A stretch of 64,000 nucleotides of DNA from Perognathus longimembris pacificus (GCF_023159225.1 NC_063175.1:1060755-1124754), one strand, 5' to 3'; positions 44,430 through 55,509 are shown, numbered from the stretch's first letter. Notes: a model not told the origin generated them from the letters alone. Numbers and translations: made by a program.

Positions 44430-44568
44430 TTCTTTCTTCTCTTCCTTTTTCTTTTCTCTCTCCTTGCTTGCTTGCTTGCTTCTTTCCTTCCTTCCCTTTT
44501 CTCTTTCTGCTTTCCTCTTTTCTCTTTCCCTTTTCTTCTCTTCCTTTCCCTTTCCTTCCCTTTCTTTG
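44430..44568. repeat. Polypyrimidine (CTTT/CTTC) tract
   Basis: About 140 bases almost wholly C and T, including five CTTG units. It reads as low-complexity Ser/Leu/Phe or Lys/Arg/Glu frames; these are not genes. Confidence 0.95.
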
Positions 44569-44582
44569 GCAGTAATGGAGTT

Positions 44583-44786
44583 GTTTTTGTTTTTTTGGCC
44601 AGTCCTGGGCTTGGACCCAGGGCCTGAGCACTGTCCCTGGCTTCTTTTTGCTCAAGGCTAGCACTCTGCCACTTGAGCCACAGCACTACTTCTGGCTGTT
44701 TTCTATATATGTGGTGCTGGGGAATCGAACCCAGGGCTTCAAGTATATGAGGCAACCAATGTTGCCACTGCCATATTCCCAGCCCA
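44583..44786 (-). mobile_element. IDL-Geo-like dimeric SINE (nested)
   Basis: 'ggccagtcctgggcttggac', 'ctgccacttgagccacagca', 'gccatattcccagccc'. A 14-bp duplication 'gcagtaatggagtt' lies at 44569-44582 and 44787-44800. Inserted at the tail side of the older SINE that follows. Confidence 0.96.
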
Positions 44787-44997
44787 GCAGTAATGGAGTT
44801 TTAACTCAGGGTTTGCACTTGCTGGAGCTCTATCATTTGAGCTGCACCTCTACTTCTGATTCTTGCTGGGGTTTTGTGTGTGTGTTTTTGATACAATCCT
44901 ACAGAATTTTCTGCTGGGTCTGGCTTTGAATTGTGATCCTCCATACCTCAGCTTCTTCAGTAGCCAGGATTCTAGTGTGAATCATCAGCATGTAGCT
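44787..44997 (-). mobile_element. Composite SINE, minus strand, diverged
   Basis: 'aactcagggtttgcacttgc', 'atcatttgagctgcacctct', 'tgggtctggctttgaattgt' in reversed family order. Confidence 0.82.
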
Positions 44998-46360
44998 ATG
45001 AATTTGGCCTACTTTAAAAAACTTTTAGATATCCCAAATCTACATATTGGGATTCTACTGAGCAGCTGTCTCCATTTAAATTGAAAAAGTTCACTTATCT
45101 CCAAGACACAAAAAGTGTTAAAAAATAATGCATATTATTTTGATGGGTCAGATGGACAAATTTCTCAGAATTTTTCACTTTTATTTCTGTTAACATATGA
45201 CAGAAATGTGGAGAGATACCCAGGCTTTTCATTTTGTACTCACAGCAAACATTCACAAAAACTCAATTATATTTTTGGATTAATAACTGTTCACCTTTCC
45301 TCTTTCATCTGTGTTGTCTCTAGAGAGCATTTAAGTCAGAATTCTAGACTAATGTGCATACTATGTCAACCAGATTATTGCTATGAAACAAGTAACTTCC
45401 ACTTGGCCATTGAATCTCTGTCATAATACTGCTTCTTGGTCAAGTTACTTGGTTCCAAGGGCCCTTCTTCATGGTTGCAATTCTGCCCAGTACTGCCCAT
45501 GAGAGCTGGCACCCTGGGAAGAAGGCAAGGAGGCCTTGTGCATAGGTGGGAAGAGGTTGGTGTCAGTACATTACAAAATTCAGAGATGGTCTAAAACATG
45601 ATCTTGCACACATGCCCTCAGGTTGAGGGTAAGAAGCTAGGATTATGAGGTCAGCACACTGGTGGGGCACAGGACAAGGATAATTACCAGGTCTCATCTC
45701 CAATTTGTTTCATATGCAGAAATGTATGGACTGAGATACACTGACAGAACAAACATCAACAATGAGAAACTCACCTCAAAATCAAGTCACTCAGATTTCC
45801 CAATTGGGAAAGAATGCTGTCAATTTTCAATTTTCTGTAGTAGTTTCAGGTTTTTATAACAGTTAATAACAATAAAGCTATTCTGCGCTCAATGTTAGAA
45901 TTTGTCAGTAAGTTATCTTGGCATCAGTTATGATGTTACAGCATGATATATGCAAAATGGAAGTATTATACCTGTACATCATTCTAAACAACACACACGT
46001 AAAGAACCTTTAAAGTAAACCTGCTAGAATCTTCTGCAAGAGAGTAGATTGAAAAAAGAGGTCTTTCTTGGGTAGAGACCTGTTTATTTTGCATGTAACA
46101 AAGGATAGAAGAAAAGGGGGCTTCCTGGAATTAAAATTTGTGGTTTGGCATAATAAATGTGGGCTTGTTTTAACATTACCTTAGCTGTCGTCTGTGTTCA
46201 GTTGGGGTTTTCAGGACATACATTCACCCTAACAGGAGTCACCAGAACCAAAATCACGAAGAGGCTCTAAACAAGCATGGAGAGTTTAACATTGCTCTGT
46301 GAGGGCTGTGTGTGTATCAACTTTCCCTCTGCAAAAGTCTTGAAGCCAAGGTCTATATTT
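44998..46360. other. Single-copy stretch, no gene recognised
   Basis: A frame of 103 codons from 45115 on the plus strand has no recognisable motif; length within chance. No repeat named. Confidence 0.45.
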
Positions 46361-46361
46361 T

Positions 46362-46440
46362 ATAATTTCTTTGTATTCCTCTCTCTTAGCTGATCATCTT
46401 TATACTTGTTCAGTAAATATCTGTCATTTAATTGAGTTTG
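46362..46440 (+). repeat. L2-like 3' end
   Basis: 'tctttgtattcctctctctt' and 'tgttcagtaaatatctgtca' resemble a diverged L2 terminus. Confidence 0.5.
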
Positions 46441-46940
46441 TCATAAAGAGCAGCTACACACTCCTAATTTCAAGAGATTTCTATCTCATAATTAGAAACC
46501 CACACACAATGGCATGTGCTGGGGACTTGTAAGGCGAGACACAAGTCTCCAAGAAGAATAACCTCAGAGATGGGGTATTTCGGGGGGGGGGGGGTGGAGG
46601 TAAAGAGGAGGCAGCCAGTAAGGGGAAATTACAGAGCACAGCAGGCTGTCTGGGCCTCAATCAGGACTCTATATTTTCAAAGAACAGTCCATTAAATATT
46701 GATGATAGAACCATGAAGTCCTAGAATTAAATTCCAATCCTGTTTCTATTTTATGGGCTATGCACCATAAAGACTGAGGAAGAACATCTGGGCTATTCGG
46801 CTGCAATGCACATGTTCACAGCTGGAAGAGATCACAGATGACCCAAGTTCAATTAGCTTCAGGGTGACCACCTGCACAGCACTTTCATTTCTCTAAAATT
46901 CTTTCCCTTGCCCATTTTAACCTGTCGTATGACTCTGCAC
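46441..46940. other. Single-copy sequence with a G run
   Basis: A poly-G run lies at 46581-46594. A faint MIR-like stretch may lie near 46820-46870. Confidence 0.4.
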
Positions 46941-46946
46941 TGTTAT

Positions 46947-47019
46947 TTTCTTTCTTTCTCCTTCCTTCCTTCCTTCCTTCCTTCCTTCCTTCCTTCCTTC
47001 CTTCCTTCTTTCCTTCCTT
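46947..47019. repeat. (CTTC)n microsatellite
   Basis: About 15 CTTC units with minor interruptions. Confidence 0.97.
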
Positions 47020-47280
47020 CCATTTTGCAAGTAGTCTCTTTTCTCTCTTAACTCTAATGATGTTTTTATTTTTCCGCTGTGTTGCTGCTATGTGTACACG
47101 GGGTCCATGAGCTTTTGTTCACTCAAGGAATAGCTGGTTAAGTTGTCTTTCTCTAGAATATTTCCTAAGTATGATTACAAAGAACAGAGGATGATTCTGG
47201 GGTGAAAAAGTTTTATTGTGATTGGATAAATGGCTTGAGTCAACCCAGTACTTGAGTAAGAAGAACAGTCTTTGGAGAAA
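47020..47280. other. Single-copy sequence
   Basis: No feature recognised. Confidence 0.35.
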
Positions 47281-47281
47281 C

Positions 47282-47395
47282 AATAGCAATGACAGCATTG
47301 TGCATTTACTGAGTCTTTAGCAGGAGCCAGGCCCCTCCACTCTTCTGTGTCACTTTCATTTAATAAACTCTTTAGGTTACAAGTCAAAGGCAGAA
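47282..47395 (-). repeat. MIR-like fragment, minus strand
   Basis: 'gcatttactgagtctttagc', 'aggagccaggcccctcc' and 'cactttcatttaataaactc' follow the reversed MIR-type order. Confidence 0.6.
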
Positions 47396-47513
47396 AGAAA
47401 AAAAAAACACCATAACATTCCTCTGACAAGTAGAAGAGACAAAGATTTGAAAGTCTGACCTGCCCTCTCATAGCATACCTAGCTATGAATTTAAAAACTT
47501 TCAAGAAATTTAC

Positions 47514-47571
47514 AGCATACATATGTATGCTATATATAATATATATATATACATATACATATATATATATT
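47514..47571. repeat. 18-bp palindrome plus (AT)n tract
   Basis: AGCATACATATGTATGCT (47514-47531) is a perfect palindrome leading straight into an AT-rich alternating run. Confidence 0.93.
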
Positions 47572-47679
47572 ATAATTCAGCCCTGAACTCCAGGATATAT
47601 TTTAAATGTAGCCTTTAAAAAAACTATGGAAGTGATAAGATGACCTAGGTGCTAGGTTGTAATACAAAATCCATATTCT

Positions 47680-47886
47680 AGGGCTGGGAATATGGCCTAG
47701 TGGCAAGAGTGCTTGCCTCGTATACATGAGGCCCTGGGTTCGATTCCTCAGCACCACATATACAGAAAATGGCCAGAAGTGGCACTGTGGCTCAAGTGGC
47801 AGAGTGCTAGCCTTGAGCAAAAAAGAAGCCAGGGAGAGTGCTCAGGCCCTGAGTTCACGGCCCAGGACTGCCCCCCCCCCCAAAAA
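47680..47886 (+). mobile_element. IDL-Geo-like dimeric SINE with internal C run
   Basis: 'gggctgggaatatggcctag' to 'cggcccaggactg', then a run of 12 C (about 47870-47881) before the A tail. A 14-bp duplication 'aaaatccatattct' lies at 47666-47679 and 47887-47900. Confidence 0.97.
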
Positions 47887-47901
47887 AAAATCCATATTCT
47901 A

Positions 47902-48480
47902 AAATAAAATGTAAAGAAAAAAGGACTAAATTTGTCCCATGAGGATAGTAATAGCTATTTTTAAAGCAGCTATGCACAGTGTTAGTTGTTGTAAAGACAG
48001 AGGGCCAGCATGCCACCTCATGCCATTACAGCTGCCTTGACATGGATTTACTAATTCCTGCCTTCTAGGGGATAGCTTAACTCTAACAGCAATGGTTCTA
48101 CACCATGGCACTAAAATTCCCTCCAAATTTTCATGCATTCTCTTTCTGCCAACTATTTTTTGTTTTTAAATATTTAATTCTTAAGTGAACCTTTGCATTT
48201 TATGTTTGATGCACAAGGCATATCAGAAATAGAATATCACATCCATAATTCTCGTTCCACCATTTCTGATAACCCCCCACATCTGAAAATATTCTTTGGA
48301 TCTCTTTTAACAATCACAGAAGAAGGAATGAAAACCAGAGCTGACATCAGGGGATGGGGCTATCACAATGAGAAGTTAAAAGAGCAAGAGGGAAGTAAGG
48401 AATAATAAAGAAATGAAGCAGGAATAATTTTGGAAAAGAACTGGCTACCTTTAACATGTTTCATGTAGATGAGAAACCTT
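47902..48480. other. Single-copy sequence
   Basis: No repeat or gene recognised. Confidence 0.4.
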
Positions 48481-48494
48481 CAAGAACACCTCAA

Positions 48495-48660
48495 ACTTCT
48501 GCCCCTTCTTTTTTCTGACAGTTACTCTGCTCTTAGAACTTCACTGCATTCCATCTGCCATTCTTTGTATAACAAACTTCACCATAGCTCCTGCTTTATT
48601 GTCTAACAATGATGTGTTTCTATATCTATTTTTCCCCTATAAACTCAATATTCTTTGTAA
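48495..48660 (+). repeat. Possible L2 fragment
   Basis: 'gccccttcttttttctgaca', 'tgccattctttgtataacaa' and 'tcccctataaactcaatatt' are reminiscent of L2 sequence; weak. Confidence 0.35.
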
Positions 48661-48662
48661 GC

Positions 48663-48890
48663 TATGCTCCAGTGGCTCATGCCTGTAATACTAACTACTC
48701 AGGAGAATGAGATCTGAGATGTGCAATTCAAAACCAGTCCAGGTAGGAAAATCTTTGAGATTCGTAGCTCCACTAAACCACCAAAAAGCTAGAAGTGAAG
48801 CTGTGGTTCAAATGGTAGCATGCTAGTCTTGAGCAAAAAGAAAGTGCATGAATAGTTCCCAGGCCCTGAGTTCAAGCCGTAGGAACACAC
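48663..48890 (+). mobile_element. Composite SINE
   Basis: 'ctccagtggctcatgcctgt' to 'ggccctgagttcaagccgta', followed by a CA tract. Confidence 0.92.
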
Positions 48891-48931
48891 ACGAACACAC
48901 ACACACACACACACAGACACATACGCACACA
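48886..48931. repeat. (CA)n microsatellite
   Basis: CA repeat with GA and TA interruptions at the SINE tail. Confidence 0.95.
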
Positions 48932-48984
48932 CAGTTTTGTTCAGCTATTATCCATATGCCTATTTCAACCAAAATGATCTGCTT

Positions 48985-49045
48985 TCTTCAGTGTTCAATT
49001 AATATTTGTTGGATGAATAAATGAATAAATGAACAAATGACTAGG
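48985..49045 (+). repeat. L2-like terminus
   Basis: 'caattaatatttgttggatg' followed by 'aataaatgaataaatgaac'. Confidence 0.75.
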
Positions 49046-49189
49046 TTTGAAAGTTTAGATTAACAAGAAAGATAAAACCCTGGAATACACAGAGAAGACA
49101 ATCATATACTAACTAATTCTTATAATAATCCAAAAACTTCAGAACTCATAGTCTCCGGTATGTGCATTTTTTTCACTGTTCCATTCACA

Positions 49190-49660
49190 TTTACTGATAT
49201 ATAATTTATGTTAGCATACAGGCAAATTTTGAATCAAAACCACAAAAAGATCTGACTGCACTCCTGTTAGAATACCTACTATTCAAAAACAAGAGATAAC
49301 AAGTGTTGACAAGAATGTGGGGGAAAGATGCTCTTTACTCCACTGGGAAGGGTACAGATGAATGCAGTCATCATGGAAAGCAGTATGGCGGCTTCTCAAG
49401 TTACCAAATGATCTGTTGATCCCACTTCTGTGTACAGATCCAAATAAGAGCAAATCACTATCTCAAAGTAATATCTCTGCTTCCATGTTCTTTGCAGTTT
49501 TATTCCCATTTTTATGACACTAAAAACAACCCAGTGTACATCAACCGATGAATGATTTACAGAAGAATACTATTCAGTCATCATGAAGAGTATCTTGCCA
49601 TTTCTGAATGTACTGAGAAAGCTTTATGCTAGGTAAAACAAGCCAGACCATGACAAATAT
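49190..49660 (+). mobile_element. Old L1 ORF2 end
   Basis: 'gttagaatacctactattca', 'agataacaagtgttgacaag', 'ggaaagcagtatggcggctt', 'tacatcaaccgatgaatgat' and 'aggtaaaacaagccagacca' trace the L1 ORF2 C-terminal region in order, with many mutations. Confidence 0.88.
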
Positions 49661-49712
49661 TATGTAGTATAATTTACATGTAGAGTTGTTTTTTTTAAAG
49701 AGTTAAGTCAAG

Positions 49713-49929
49713 GGGCTGGGAATATGGCCTAATGGCAAGAGTGCTTGCCTCACATACATGAAGCCCTGGGTTCGATTCCCCAGCACCACATATATAGAAA
49801 ACAGCCAGAAGTGGCGCTATGGCTCAAGTGGCAGAGTGCTAGCCTTGAGCAAAAAGAAGCCAGGGACAGTGCTCAGGCCCTGAGTTCAAGGCCCAGGACT
49901 GGCAAAAAAACAAACAAACAAACAAAAAC
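49713..49929 (+). mobile_element. IDL-Geo-like dimeric SINE with (AAAC)n tail
   Basis: 'gggctgggaatatggcctaa' to 'caaggcccaggactggcaaa', tail of CAAA units. Duplicated 'ttaagtcaag' at 49703-49712 and 49930-49939. Confidence 0.96.
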
Positions 49930-49939
49930 TTAAGTCAAG

Positions 49940-50140
49940 TGGATACTGGCAGTTTACACTTGCATTCCTAGTTACTTAGAAGGCTGAGAACTGGAGAATT
50001 GAAGTTCAAAGCCAGAGTGGACAGAAATGTTTGCAGGACTCTCACTGACTCTCCTGCCTGGGCTGGCTTTGAGCTGCAACACTCACATCTCAGCCTCCTG
50101 AGTAGCTAGGATTACAGGCATGAGCCACTTCCTCCCAGAT
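49940..50140. mobile_element. Two SINE left halves joined head to head (inverted pair)
   Basis: About 49942-50045 is a plus-strand composite-SINE left part ('tacactgcattcct'-type start, 'ggctgagaactggagaattg', 'gcaggactctcactgactct'). It runs directly into a minus-strand copy at about 50046-50140 ('gcctgggctggctttgagct', 'cagcctcctgagtagctagg', 'gcatgagccacttcctccca'). The join lies in the linker shared by both, so the two can pair as a hairpin. Confidence 0.85.
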
Positions 50141-50145
50141 GACTC

Positions 50146-50472
50146 CATTTTTTACAGGGCTTGTGTGGTGAAGAGGACCAGAGTGAAAGAGTATGATGAA
50201 AAAGAACTACCCACTTTGTGGTCGCCAGGAAATAGAGAACACAAGCAGGGCCCAGGGACAAGGTGTGGCCTCACAGGCACCTCTAATGGCCCATCTCCTC
50301 CAACTGGGCCCCATCTCTGATAGTGTCTACCACCTCCATCAAACTATGAAGCCATCAGAGAATGACCCCTTGATGAAGCCATAACCATCATGGTCCAATT
50401 ACTTCCCCAAAGTTTAGTCACTCTTTAACACATGAGCCTTTTAGGTGACACTTCCTATCCAAACCACAATAG
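50146..50472 (-). mobile_element. MaLR-type solo LTR, minus strand
   Basis: On the minus strand it begins 'gctattgtggtttggatagg', continues 'aaaaggctcatgtgttaaag', 'gtaattggaccatgatggtt' and ends near 'cactctggtcctcttcacca'. This order matches MaLR LTRs. No internal region attached. Confidence 0.8.
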
Positions 50473-50474
50473 CA

Positions 50475-51113
50475 ACTGAATGTTTCTCTTCAATGATGTT
50501 TTCTCTCAACAGTTCCTTTTGCACATTTCTTGGAAATCTTATCATCTGACCTCTAAGTTTGACCACCTGAAATAGTATCACATGCCCAAATCAGGATTTT
50601 TTCAAGGGCTCCTGGTTTCCTAGTCACACAGTTCCAAGGTTAAAACATCTAAAATTTACTCTGTTATCTTTCTTTCCCTTTACCCACACTTATTCTGCAT
50701 GATGACCCTCTTCTTTCCATCTCTTTGTTGCCTCTAGCACAGTTCTGGCCTCTTTTCCTCAAAGGAGGCAATACCAGGAGCATCTCACAACTTTGCCAGG
50801 TTAAAATCTTTCCTTTCTTCAAGCTGTCACTTTGATGGAGCCAATGTTCCAAAATGAAAGTCATTTGGTTTGAAGATCCCTTACCCAAAATGCTTTGCAA
50901 CAGACATGGTTTTGCATTATTGCAGATAAACCAGAGGTATTGGGTGGGGATAGGACCCAAGTTTAAACACAAAATCCATTCATGTTTCAGATACACCTTA
51001 TTACACCCATGGCCTACAGGTATTTTCACACAATATTTTTAGTGCACCAGCATATTGGCTATGCACTACCACACAAGGGCAGGTATGCAATGTTCCATGT
51101 GTTGCATGATGTC
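50475..51113. other. Single-copy sequence
   Basis: A minus-strand frame of 121 codons (50664-51029) has no recognisable domain and is within chance length. Confidence 0.4.
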
Positions 51114-51128
51114 AAAACCCAGAAAGCA

Positions 51129-51343
51129 GCGGGGCTGGGGATATAGCCTAGTGGCAAGAGTGCCTCAGCCTTGGATACACGAGGCCCTAGGTTCGATTCC
51201 CCAGCACCACATATACAGAAAACGGCCAGAAGCGGCGCTGTGGCTCAAGTGGCGGAGTGCTAGCCTTGAGCGGGAAGAAGCCAGGGACAGTGCTCAGGCC
51301 CTGAGTCCAAGGCCCAGGACTGGCCAAAAAAAAAAAAAAACAA
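51129..51343 (+). mobile_element. IDL-Geo-like SINE, CpG-rich subfamily
   Basis: 'ggggctggggatatagccta', 'tggatacacgaggccctagg', 'ccagaagcggcgctgtggct', 'cttgagcgggaagaagcc', poly-A. A 15-bp duplication 'aaaacccagaaagca' lies at 51114-51128 and 51344-51358. Exact duplication and intact CpGs suggest recent insertion. Confidence 0.97.
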
Positions 51344-51511
51344 AAAACCCAGAAAGCATGCAATTTGGGAGGATTTTGAGTTCTGGATTTTTGAATTATC
51401 AATGATCAATTCATGTTATACTGTGTTGTGTGACAGAATCCTGAGTTTATTTTTTCTTTCTTTTTCTCCTTCCTTCCTTTCTCTATTTATTTATTTGTTT
51501 GTTATTTTTTC

Positions 51512-51752
51512 TTTGTGTGCCAGTACTAGGGCTTGAACTCAAGTCCTAGGCACTGTTCTTTAGCTGTTTTTGCTCAAGGCTAGTGTTCTACTACTTGAGT
51601 CACAGCTCTACTCCTGGATTCTATTTGGTGATAAATTAGAGGTAAGAGTCTCATGGACTTTCATGCTTAGGCTGGCTTCAAAGCTTGATTCTCAGTTGTT
51701 GGCCTCCTGAGCAGCTAGGAATGCAGACACAAACCACTGGCACCTGGCAGTA
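51512..51752 (-). mobile_element. Composite SINE, minus strand
   Basis: 'gtgccagtactagggcttga', 'ctactacttgagtcacagct', 'ttggtgataaattagaggta', 'ggcctcctgagcagctagga' in reversed order. Confidence 0.9.
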
Positions 51753-52615
51753 TCGATTCTCTAAACCCCAAGGATTTCCTGGCCCTTCTTTCCATAGGAA
51801 CTGGTGCATAGGCAGAGACCATGACCTTGGGCAAGTGATCCTGGCCCAGTGGAGCCACTGGAGATCTGGAAGAGAAAGCCCATGCTTGTGTATGACACCC
51901 ATCTCAGCACCAGCACCCACAGTAAGAGAGGAGGAGTCCTGAAGCTTTGTGCCCTCTATGCTTTCTGCATACACTGCTGCTCTTGTGAAGTGGTTGGCAT
52001 AGCAGCCCCAAGAGACCTCTGCTTTGTCTAAACCCTTGGAGCCTATGGACCAGCAACTAGATGCACCCATCTCAAAGGCAGACACCTGTAAGTCAGCGCC
52101 TTTACAGAAGATGCAAGACTATTGCACACGATCCTGATTACTAAACTGTCATACATGTATTAGCATGGTGTGTGTGTGTGTGTCCTCTTTCCAATTTCTT
52201 CATAAGCTCTTAAAGAACAAACACTTGCCTGGTTTTCCCTTAACATCACTTTTCCAAGGAATATATGAGCTTGATGAGTGACTAGCTGACTATCATTACC
52301 TTTGGATTGCACTTCAGTTCTTATTGACAAATCTCAAATCTGGAAACTGCATTCAGCCATTTTCTCATGGCTCACCACAAGCAAGAGTCAAATCTGAAAG
52401 AAGCCTACCTCATCTCTGCATTTTCATGGCTGGTGGTTAGGAATGTGAAATCGCTCTTAAGTTTTTGCTTAAATATCCTCCTGGTCTTCTATGCAATGGT
52501 GGTTGAGAAGAGCTGGTTCATGGAGAAGAATTGTACTATTCATCAACTCCAAAGTACTCTTGGCTTCAGACAGGCCTGCATTCCTGCTGCCTGATGGGGC
52601 AGAGCCAATGGTGAT
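51753..52615. other. Single-copy sequence
   Basis: A frame of 135 codons on the minus strand (51678-52085) begins inside the SINE and has no recognisable domain. A GT tract lies at 52166-52184. Confidence 0.4.
52166..52184. repeat. Short (GT)n tract
   Basis: Nine GT units. Confidence 0.9.
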
Positions 52616-52619
52616 TCTT

Positions 52620-52815
52620 CAACTGGCTGAAGACAGATTTGAACCCAGGGCCTTGTTGTTTGGTCAGCAGGCACTCTACTACTTGAACCAACCCACTGCC
52701 ATGTTGTTGCTTTTGCTTCTTTATCTGCTTTTGTTTTTCCCCTGGATAGGATCTATTTTCCTGGTGGCTGGCCTCCAACAAGAATCTTCCACCTCTGCCT
52801 CCTGCATTGCTAGGA
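52620..52815 (-). mobile_element. Diverged minus-strand ID/B1-type SINE
   Basis: 'gatttgaacccagggccttg' (reversed B-box), 'gcactctactacttgaacca', then 'tggctggcctccaacaagaa' and 'cctcctgcattgctaggaca'. Confidence 0.75.
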
Positions 52816-52872
52816 CATCTATATAAATGATAGCTAGCTGATATTTCCACATCTCCTTAAAAAAAGGAAATC

Positions 52873-53110
52873 TAAACAAGACAGAGGTGGCTCACACCTG
52901 CGATCCTAGCTACTTAGGAGGTTGAGATTTAGGGATCATGGCTCAAAGCCATCTTAGGTAGAAAAGTCCATGAGACTCTTATTTCCAATTAACCACCAAA
53001 AAGCCAGAAGTGGCACTGTGGCTCAAGTGGCAGAGTGCTAGCCTTGAACAAAAAGCTAAGGGAGAGTGTCCAGGCCTGCGTTCAAGCCCCTAGTACTAGT
53101 ACTAGCACAC
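52873..53110 (+). mobile_element. Composite SINE
   Basis: 'caagacagaggtggctcaca' to 'ctgcgttcaagcccctagta'; ends in a tandem 'actagt' motif. Confidence 0.92.
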
Positions 53111-53698
53111 ACAGACACAGTCTAGAACTGTTAGAAACAATGTGCTTATTTCATCCCCCATAATGAGCTGCAGTTTTCTGTTCATGATGTGACAAAGGGG
53201 ACTGGTGGCTTGTGGACAGCCACTTTTCAGATGAAATAAGACTCTTTTGTGCTTTATATTTTTGGTTTTGTAATTGGTGTAAGAGATTTCTCATTTTTAT
53301 TATTTTGAAATGGACTGTGTGCTCTTCCTATGGACTTCACAGCTCATTCCCTCTCCCTGGAAACAGTTTCCCAGGGGCGTTTGGTGCTCTCCTCTAGTAA
53401 AGTATTGCTCCTGTGTGGGGCAATGATGTGGGTATGGGGAGCAGGCTCGAGTGCACCAGAGTGTAGGACCATGCACTTGTTCTGTTGGTGTGGATTCTTG
53501 AGCACCCTGGACAAAACATGAGCCATCTCTCGGGTCACAGCTAGCTCCTTCACCCTTGCTCCTTGTCCCTTGCAGACAATGCCTACCTTATCATCAAAGA
53601 TCTTAGTTGCACCCTGATGATTCCAAATTATGAAACTACAATGCAGTGCACCTGGCACAGTAGTTTGGTTGAGATCAAATTCATTTTCATATAATTAT
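53111..53698. other. Single-copy sequence
   Basis: No repeat or gene recognised. Confidence 0.4.
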
Positions 53699-53699
53699 C

Positions 53700-54440
53700 T
53701 ACCCACTATATAAAATCCTATGGCTCTTTAGCACATCCATGGAGTGGTATGATTATGTCTGTAATTGCTTACATGCTATTCTTATCACTCTGAAAGAAAT
53801 CTTGTATTCATCTGTTGTCTAGGCAATTACTAATTATAAATGTCCTTACTGTAGACATATTATACAAAGAATTAGATATTATATGGCCTTCTTGGTCTGA
53901 CTTCTTTCATTTAGAACAATATTGTTAAGGCTCACCCATGTTTTAGTATATATTGGACTTCATTCCTTTTCATGAACAAATAGCATTCTATTACACTAGG
54001 TGTACTATATTTTATCATTCATAACTCATCAATATTTGGGTTTCAATCTTTCTTGCTTGGGGCTGGGAATATGGCCTAGTGGTAAAGTACTTACCTCGTA
54101 TACATGAAACCCTGGGTTTGATTCCTCAGCACCACATTTATATAAAAAGCCGGAAGTGGTTCTGTGGGTCAAGTGGTAGAGTGCTAGCCTTGACTAAAAA
54201 GAAGCCAGGGACAGTGCTCAGGCCCTGAGTTCAAGCCCCAGGACTGGCAAAAAAAAAAATCTTTCTTGCTTATTATTAAGGAACAAGTTTTTATGTAAAT
54301 ATATGTTATAAATTCTCTCTAACATATACTTATGGGTAGACTTATATCAAAATTCTAGATTCAACTTTAAGAAACTTCCAGACTGTCCTGACATTACATT
54401 TATTGCCTATATAAATATTTGTAAACAAAAAAGAATGCAA
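53700..54440 (-). mobile_element. Old L1 3' sequence, minus strand, split by a SINE
   Basis: 'ggtctgacttctttcattta', 'caatattgttaaggctcacc' and 'acttcattccttttcatgaa' are reversed L1 ORF2/3' UTR phrases. The element continues after the SINE at 54258 with 'aacaagtttttatgtaaata'. Confidence 0.75.
54059..54257 (+). mobile_element. IDL-Geo-like dimeric SINE (nested in old L1)
   Basis: 'ggggctgggaatatggccta' to 'agccccaggactggcaaaaa'. A 14-bp duplication 'aatctttcttgctt' lies at 54045-54058 and 54258-54271. Confidence 0.97.
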
Positions 54441-54574
54441 AAGTGAACATTCTGCCTCTTTCCTCAACAATCCAAGTCTTCCAAAGTCTTAGCACAATTT
54501 GCTTAAAACAATTGCTTTTCTAATCACAAATCATCAACATATCTACTTGATCTTAAGTTACAGGGAAATACTGT

Positions 54575-54672
54575 CAGCCATGTGTGGGGGGGAACTCAGG
54601 ACTTAGATGCTGTCTCTTAGCTTTTTCCTTCAGGGCTGGTGCTCTGCCACTTATGCCACAGATTTAATTCCA
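54575..54672 (-). mobile_element. Composite SINE fragment, minus strand
   Basis: 'gggaactcaggacttagatg', 'gctgtctcttagctttttcc' and 'gctctgccacttatgccaca'; only the right monomer remains. Confidence 0.8.
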
Positions 54673-54831
54673 CATTTGTTTGTACTGCTGAGCATCCTAA
54701 AACAAACAAAAAGGTATATATTTTCCATTGACCCTTCTCTAATTATCCTGAATTATTCTAGCCATTTGTAACAGAATTCAAGCAATAATGTTTGAAAAGT
54801 TAGGCATTTATCTCTTGACAGTTTGTCTTCA

Positions 54832-55199
54832 GTTATGGTTTATATCTGGGGTGTTTCTGAAAGTGTCTGTGAGCTGCGTGTTCCTCCATAGTGGCATTAC
54901 TGGTAAGTGGTGGGAGCTTTAGGAGGCAGGTGTTAATTGGAAGAAGTAAGTCCCTGGGAGTGGATATTCAAGGTCCACCTCTTCCTCTCTCTCTGCTTCT
55001 TGGCCACCATGAGGTGAGCAGGTAGCTCTACCCTGCCCTCTCTGCCCTAAGGTACTGCCTCTACACAGGCTCAAAGCAACAGAACAACTGTCAATCAACT
55101 GAAATTATGAGCCAAAAGCACAACACAAAATAAACCATTCCACTTTTTAAGTTGGTTCTCTAAAATATGTTGTTAAACTAATGGAGAGTCAGCTGACAC
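54832..55199 (+). mobile_element. MaLR-type solo LTR
   Basis: 'agttatggtttatatctggg', 'ggtgggagctttaggaggca', 'ggaagaagtaagtccctggg', 'ggccaccatgaggtgagcag' and 'cacaaaataaaccattccac' follow the MaLR LTR order, including the polyadenylation region. No flanking internal sequence. Confidence 0.88.
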
Positions 55200-55263
55200 A
55201 CAAAGTACACAGTCTTTAGTACTACCTTCACATTTGTTCTTGATCATTTGTACTGATTTTTCT

Positions 55264-55491
55264 TTTTTTTTCAAATTTTTATTATCAAACTGATGTACAG
55301 AGAGGTTACAGTTTCATACGTTAGGCATTGGATACATTTCTTGTACTGTTTGTTACCTTGTCCCTCCTCCCCCCCTCCCTCCTCCCCCTTTCCCTCCCCC
55401 CCCCCCCCGGAGGTGTTCAGTTCACTTACACCAAACAGTTTTGCAAGTATTGCTTTTGTAGTTGTCTTTTTTTACCCTGTGTCTGTCAAAT
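55264..55491 (-). mobile_element. 5'-truncated L1 3' UTR, minus strand
   Basis: 'caaatttttattatcaaact', 'gatgtacagagaggttacag', reversed G-tract (C run at 55397-55408), ending 'cctgtgtctgtcaaa'. A 17-bp duplication ('tttgtactgatttttct') at 55247-55263 and 55492-55508 is exact, so this is a recent insertion. Confidence 0.96.
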
Positions 55492-55509
55492 TTTGTACTG
55501 ATTTTTCTA

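Noticed and set aside
44383..44755. Lys/Arg/Glu-rich and Leu/Ser/Phe-rich frames
   Set aside because: They are translations of a polypyrimidine tract and the adjacent SINE.
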